DNA of 35,113 bases from Acidobacteriota bacterium (GTDB lineage Bacteria > Acidobacteriota > Terriglobia > Bryobacterales > Bryobacteraceae): assembly GCA_016871155.1 (NCBI GenBank), contig VFZO01000035.1:1-35113 (forward strand), read 5' to 3'. Under the pieces are notes generated by a model. That model saw nothing but the letters and a program-made list of their open reading frames with translations, was not told where the DNA came from and did no database searches. The position numbers were made by a program, and so were the translations under genes. Each line of letters starts with the position of its first letter. Position 1 is the first letter of the stretch. Below are positions 34,149 through 35,113 of the stretch, piece after piece.

Positions 34149-34676
34149 TTGCACCTGGACGATGAACGGACGATTCGTGGATTTCTCGCCGGCGAACCGG
34201 CGGCGATCGAGCGCGTCGACCGGTGGATTCACGCCGCGGCAAAACCGTTTCGCGGACGGCTGGCGGACGGTTTCGGCGATGTAAGGCAAGATGTATTCGC
34301 AGAGTGTACGCGTCTTTTCGGGGGAGATTATTTTCGCGGGGATTCCTCGCTTGCGAGCTATGTCTGGCGTATCACCAATCACGCCTGCATCCGCCAATTG
34401 CGTGCCGCCGCGCGGTGGGCGCCGGAGTTGTCCGTCGAGCGCGCCGGCAGCGGCGAATCGGCCGAGGACCGGCTGCTGCGCGAGAGCCGCGTCAAGGGGC
34501 TGCGGCGCATCATCGACGGCCTATCAGAAGAGTGCCGCGAGTTGTGGCGCCGGGTATTGGCACAGCAGTCCTACGAGTTCATGGCGCGCGAAATGGGCGT
34601 AGCCGCGGGCACGCTCCGGGTCCGAGTTTTGCGCTGCCGGCAAAAAGCGCTCGAACAAAGAGGGCGTCATGAGTAA
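34149..34676 (+). CDS. ECF-type RNA polymerase sigma factor
   Basis: From the TTG at 34149 the protein has 175 residues (an upstream ATG at 34041 would add sequence running through the divergent debris and not resembling sigma factors). Region 2 is seen in the first 85 residues (VRQDVFAECTRLFGGDYF, SSLASYVWRITNHACIRQLR). Region 4 with its helix-turn-helix is at about 119-170 (LSEECRELWRRVLAQQSYEF, MAREMGVAAGTLRVRVLRCR). There is no extra C-terminal domain. The anti-sigma gene follows 42 bp downstream, the standard pairing. Targets are unknown. Confidence 0.85.
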   Translation: MHLDDERTIRGFLAGEPAAIERVDRWIHAAAKPFRGRLADGFGDVRQDVFAECTRLFGGDYFRGDSSLASYVWRITNHACIRQLRAAARWAPELSVERAGSGESAEDRLLRESRVKGLRRIIDGLSEECRELWRRVLAQQSYEFMAREMGVAAGTLRVRVLRCRQKALEQRGRHE

Positions 34677-34703
34677 CAATCGAAGCGGGATCGACCCTGT
34701 CGG

Positions 34704-34713
34704 AAAGGAGGAG
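34704..34713 (+). promoter_or_regulatory. Strong Shine-Dalgarno that decides a TTG start
   Basis: AAAGGAGGAG lies 5 bases before the TTG at 34719. The only ATG nearby (34724) is in a different frame, so the site fixes TTG as the anti-sigma start codon. Confidence 0.7.
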
Positions 34714-34718
34714 CGGCG

Positions 34719-35113
34719 TTGAAATGCGACGACATTAAAGAGCGATTGCCCTGGCTGGCGAACGCCACGTTGCCGCCCGGCGAGCGAAGCGAAGTAATTG
34801 AGCACGTTCGCGGTTGCGCCGCGTGCCGTTCCGAATACGAGGCCACGGGCGACTGGTTGGACGCCCTGGCCGGGCATCCCGGCCCCGCGCGCATTACCGC
34901 GTTTGTGTTCGGGGGGCTGTTCGATGGATCCGAGGCGGCCGCGATCGACGCGCACTTGCGTAGCTGCGAACGGTGCCGGATCGAGGTGCAACTCGCACGG
35001 GACAGCCGCGCCACGATGCCCGTAGCGGGCTCGCGATGGAAACCGTGGGCGGTCGCCGCCGCCCTAACGGTAATCGCCGGAGCGTCGGCGGCCGGATGGA
35101 TGTGGAAGGAGCG
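34719..35113 (+). CDS. Membrane anti-sigma factor with two zinc-finger motifs (3' end outside window)
   Basis: The frame opens at the TTG at 34719 and runs off the window end (131 codons seen). The N-terminus is a zf-HC2 anti-sigma domain, CDDIKERLPWLANATLPPGE then His29-x3-Cys33-x2-Cys36. A second HxxxCxxC motif (His79, Cys83, Cys86) follows about 50 residues later. A likely membrane helix begins at about residue 111 (AVAAALTVIAGASAAGW). Cytoplasmic zinc domains that bind the sigma factor, joined to a membrane anchor and an extracytoplasmic sensor, are the usual plan. It pairs with the upstream ECF sigma factor. The duplicated zinc motif is unusual but is seen in some anti-sigma factors. Confidence 0.82.
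   Translation, partial: MKCDDIKERLPWLANATLPPGERSEVIEHVRGCAACRSEYEATGDWLDALAGHPGPARITAFVFGGLFDGSEAAAIDAHLRSCERCRIEVQLARDSRATMPVAGSRWKPWAVAAALTVIAGASAAGWMWKE

Noticed and set aside
1-35113. CRISPR arrays, tRNA/rRNA genes, insertion sequences, prophage
   Set aside because: No regularly spaced repeats, no tRNA cloverleaf recognised by eye, and no transposase, integrase or phage structural gene was found.

Overview
The window is a GC-rich chromosomal segment (about 60 percent or more G+C) from a diderm bacterium. The likeliest source is a Bryobacter/Solibacter-like member of the Acidobacteriota. This rests on the mix of DUF1549/DUF1553 (PSCyt-type) cytochromes with DUF1501 proteins, sulfatases, a giant two-propeller hybrid histidine kinase, a stand-alone heptose-1-phosphate adenylyltransferase (an LPS precursor enzyme), and many exported hydrolases. 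The taxonomic call is inference. No tRNA, rRNA, CRISPR array, insertion sequence or phage gene was seen.

Left part, 1-15.7 kb: exported catabolic and accessory genes. The left edge holds a cut AbrB/MazE-type antitoxin fragment and what looks like gene debris. A minus-strand operon (4678 to 698) encodes a CxxCH-containing DUF1549/DUF1553 protein, a Tat-type DUF1501 protein and a secreted formylglycine-generating-enzyme-fold protein that lacks the catalytic cysteine pair. Next come an exported S41 peptidase (minus) and, divergently, a universal stress protein followed by two exported sulfatases with Cys-type active sites. A second DUF1549/DUF1553-DUF1501 pair runs convergently into the sulfatases, with overlapping stop codons. 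A secreted serine hydrolase (beta-lactamase fold) and a secreted protein of unknown function follow, closed by a strong terminator at about 15.7 kb.

Middle part, 15.7-19.0 kb: a minus-strand lipid operon, acpP-fabF-etfB-etfA. It joins fatty-acid synthesis genes to an electron-transfer flavoprotein.

Right part, 19.0-33.1 kb: a long plus-strand run of mostly housekeeping genes with very short spacings. The order is an alpha/beta hydrolase interrupted by an in-frame amber codon, rfaE2, mfd, an RraA-family protein, a small TPR protein, a Rossmann reductase/epimerase, ferrochelatase, folC, plsC, an amidohydrolase, and a hybrid sensor kinase split by a one-base frame change near 31.25 kb. From 33.07 to 34.15 kb there is no intact gene, only apparent minus-strand debris. 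The window ends with an ECF sigma factor and the start of a membrane anti-sigma factor carrying two HxxxCxxC zinc motifs.

The most interesting points are: the cytochrome-DUF1501-FGE-fold operon; the amber-interrupted hydrolase whose catalytic Asp and His lie after the stop; the split hybrid kinase; the perfect dyad between the -35 and -10 of the universal stress protein promoter; the 25-bp divergent start region at 13.5 kb; and the acpP-fabF-etfBA linkage.
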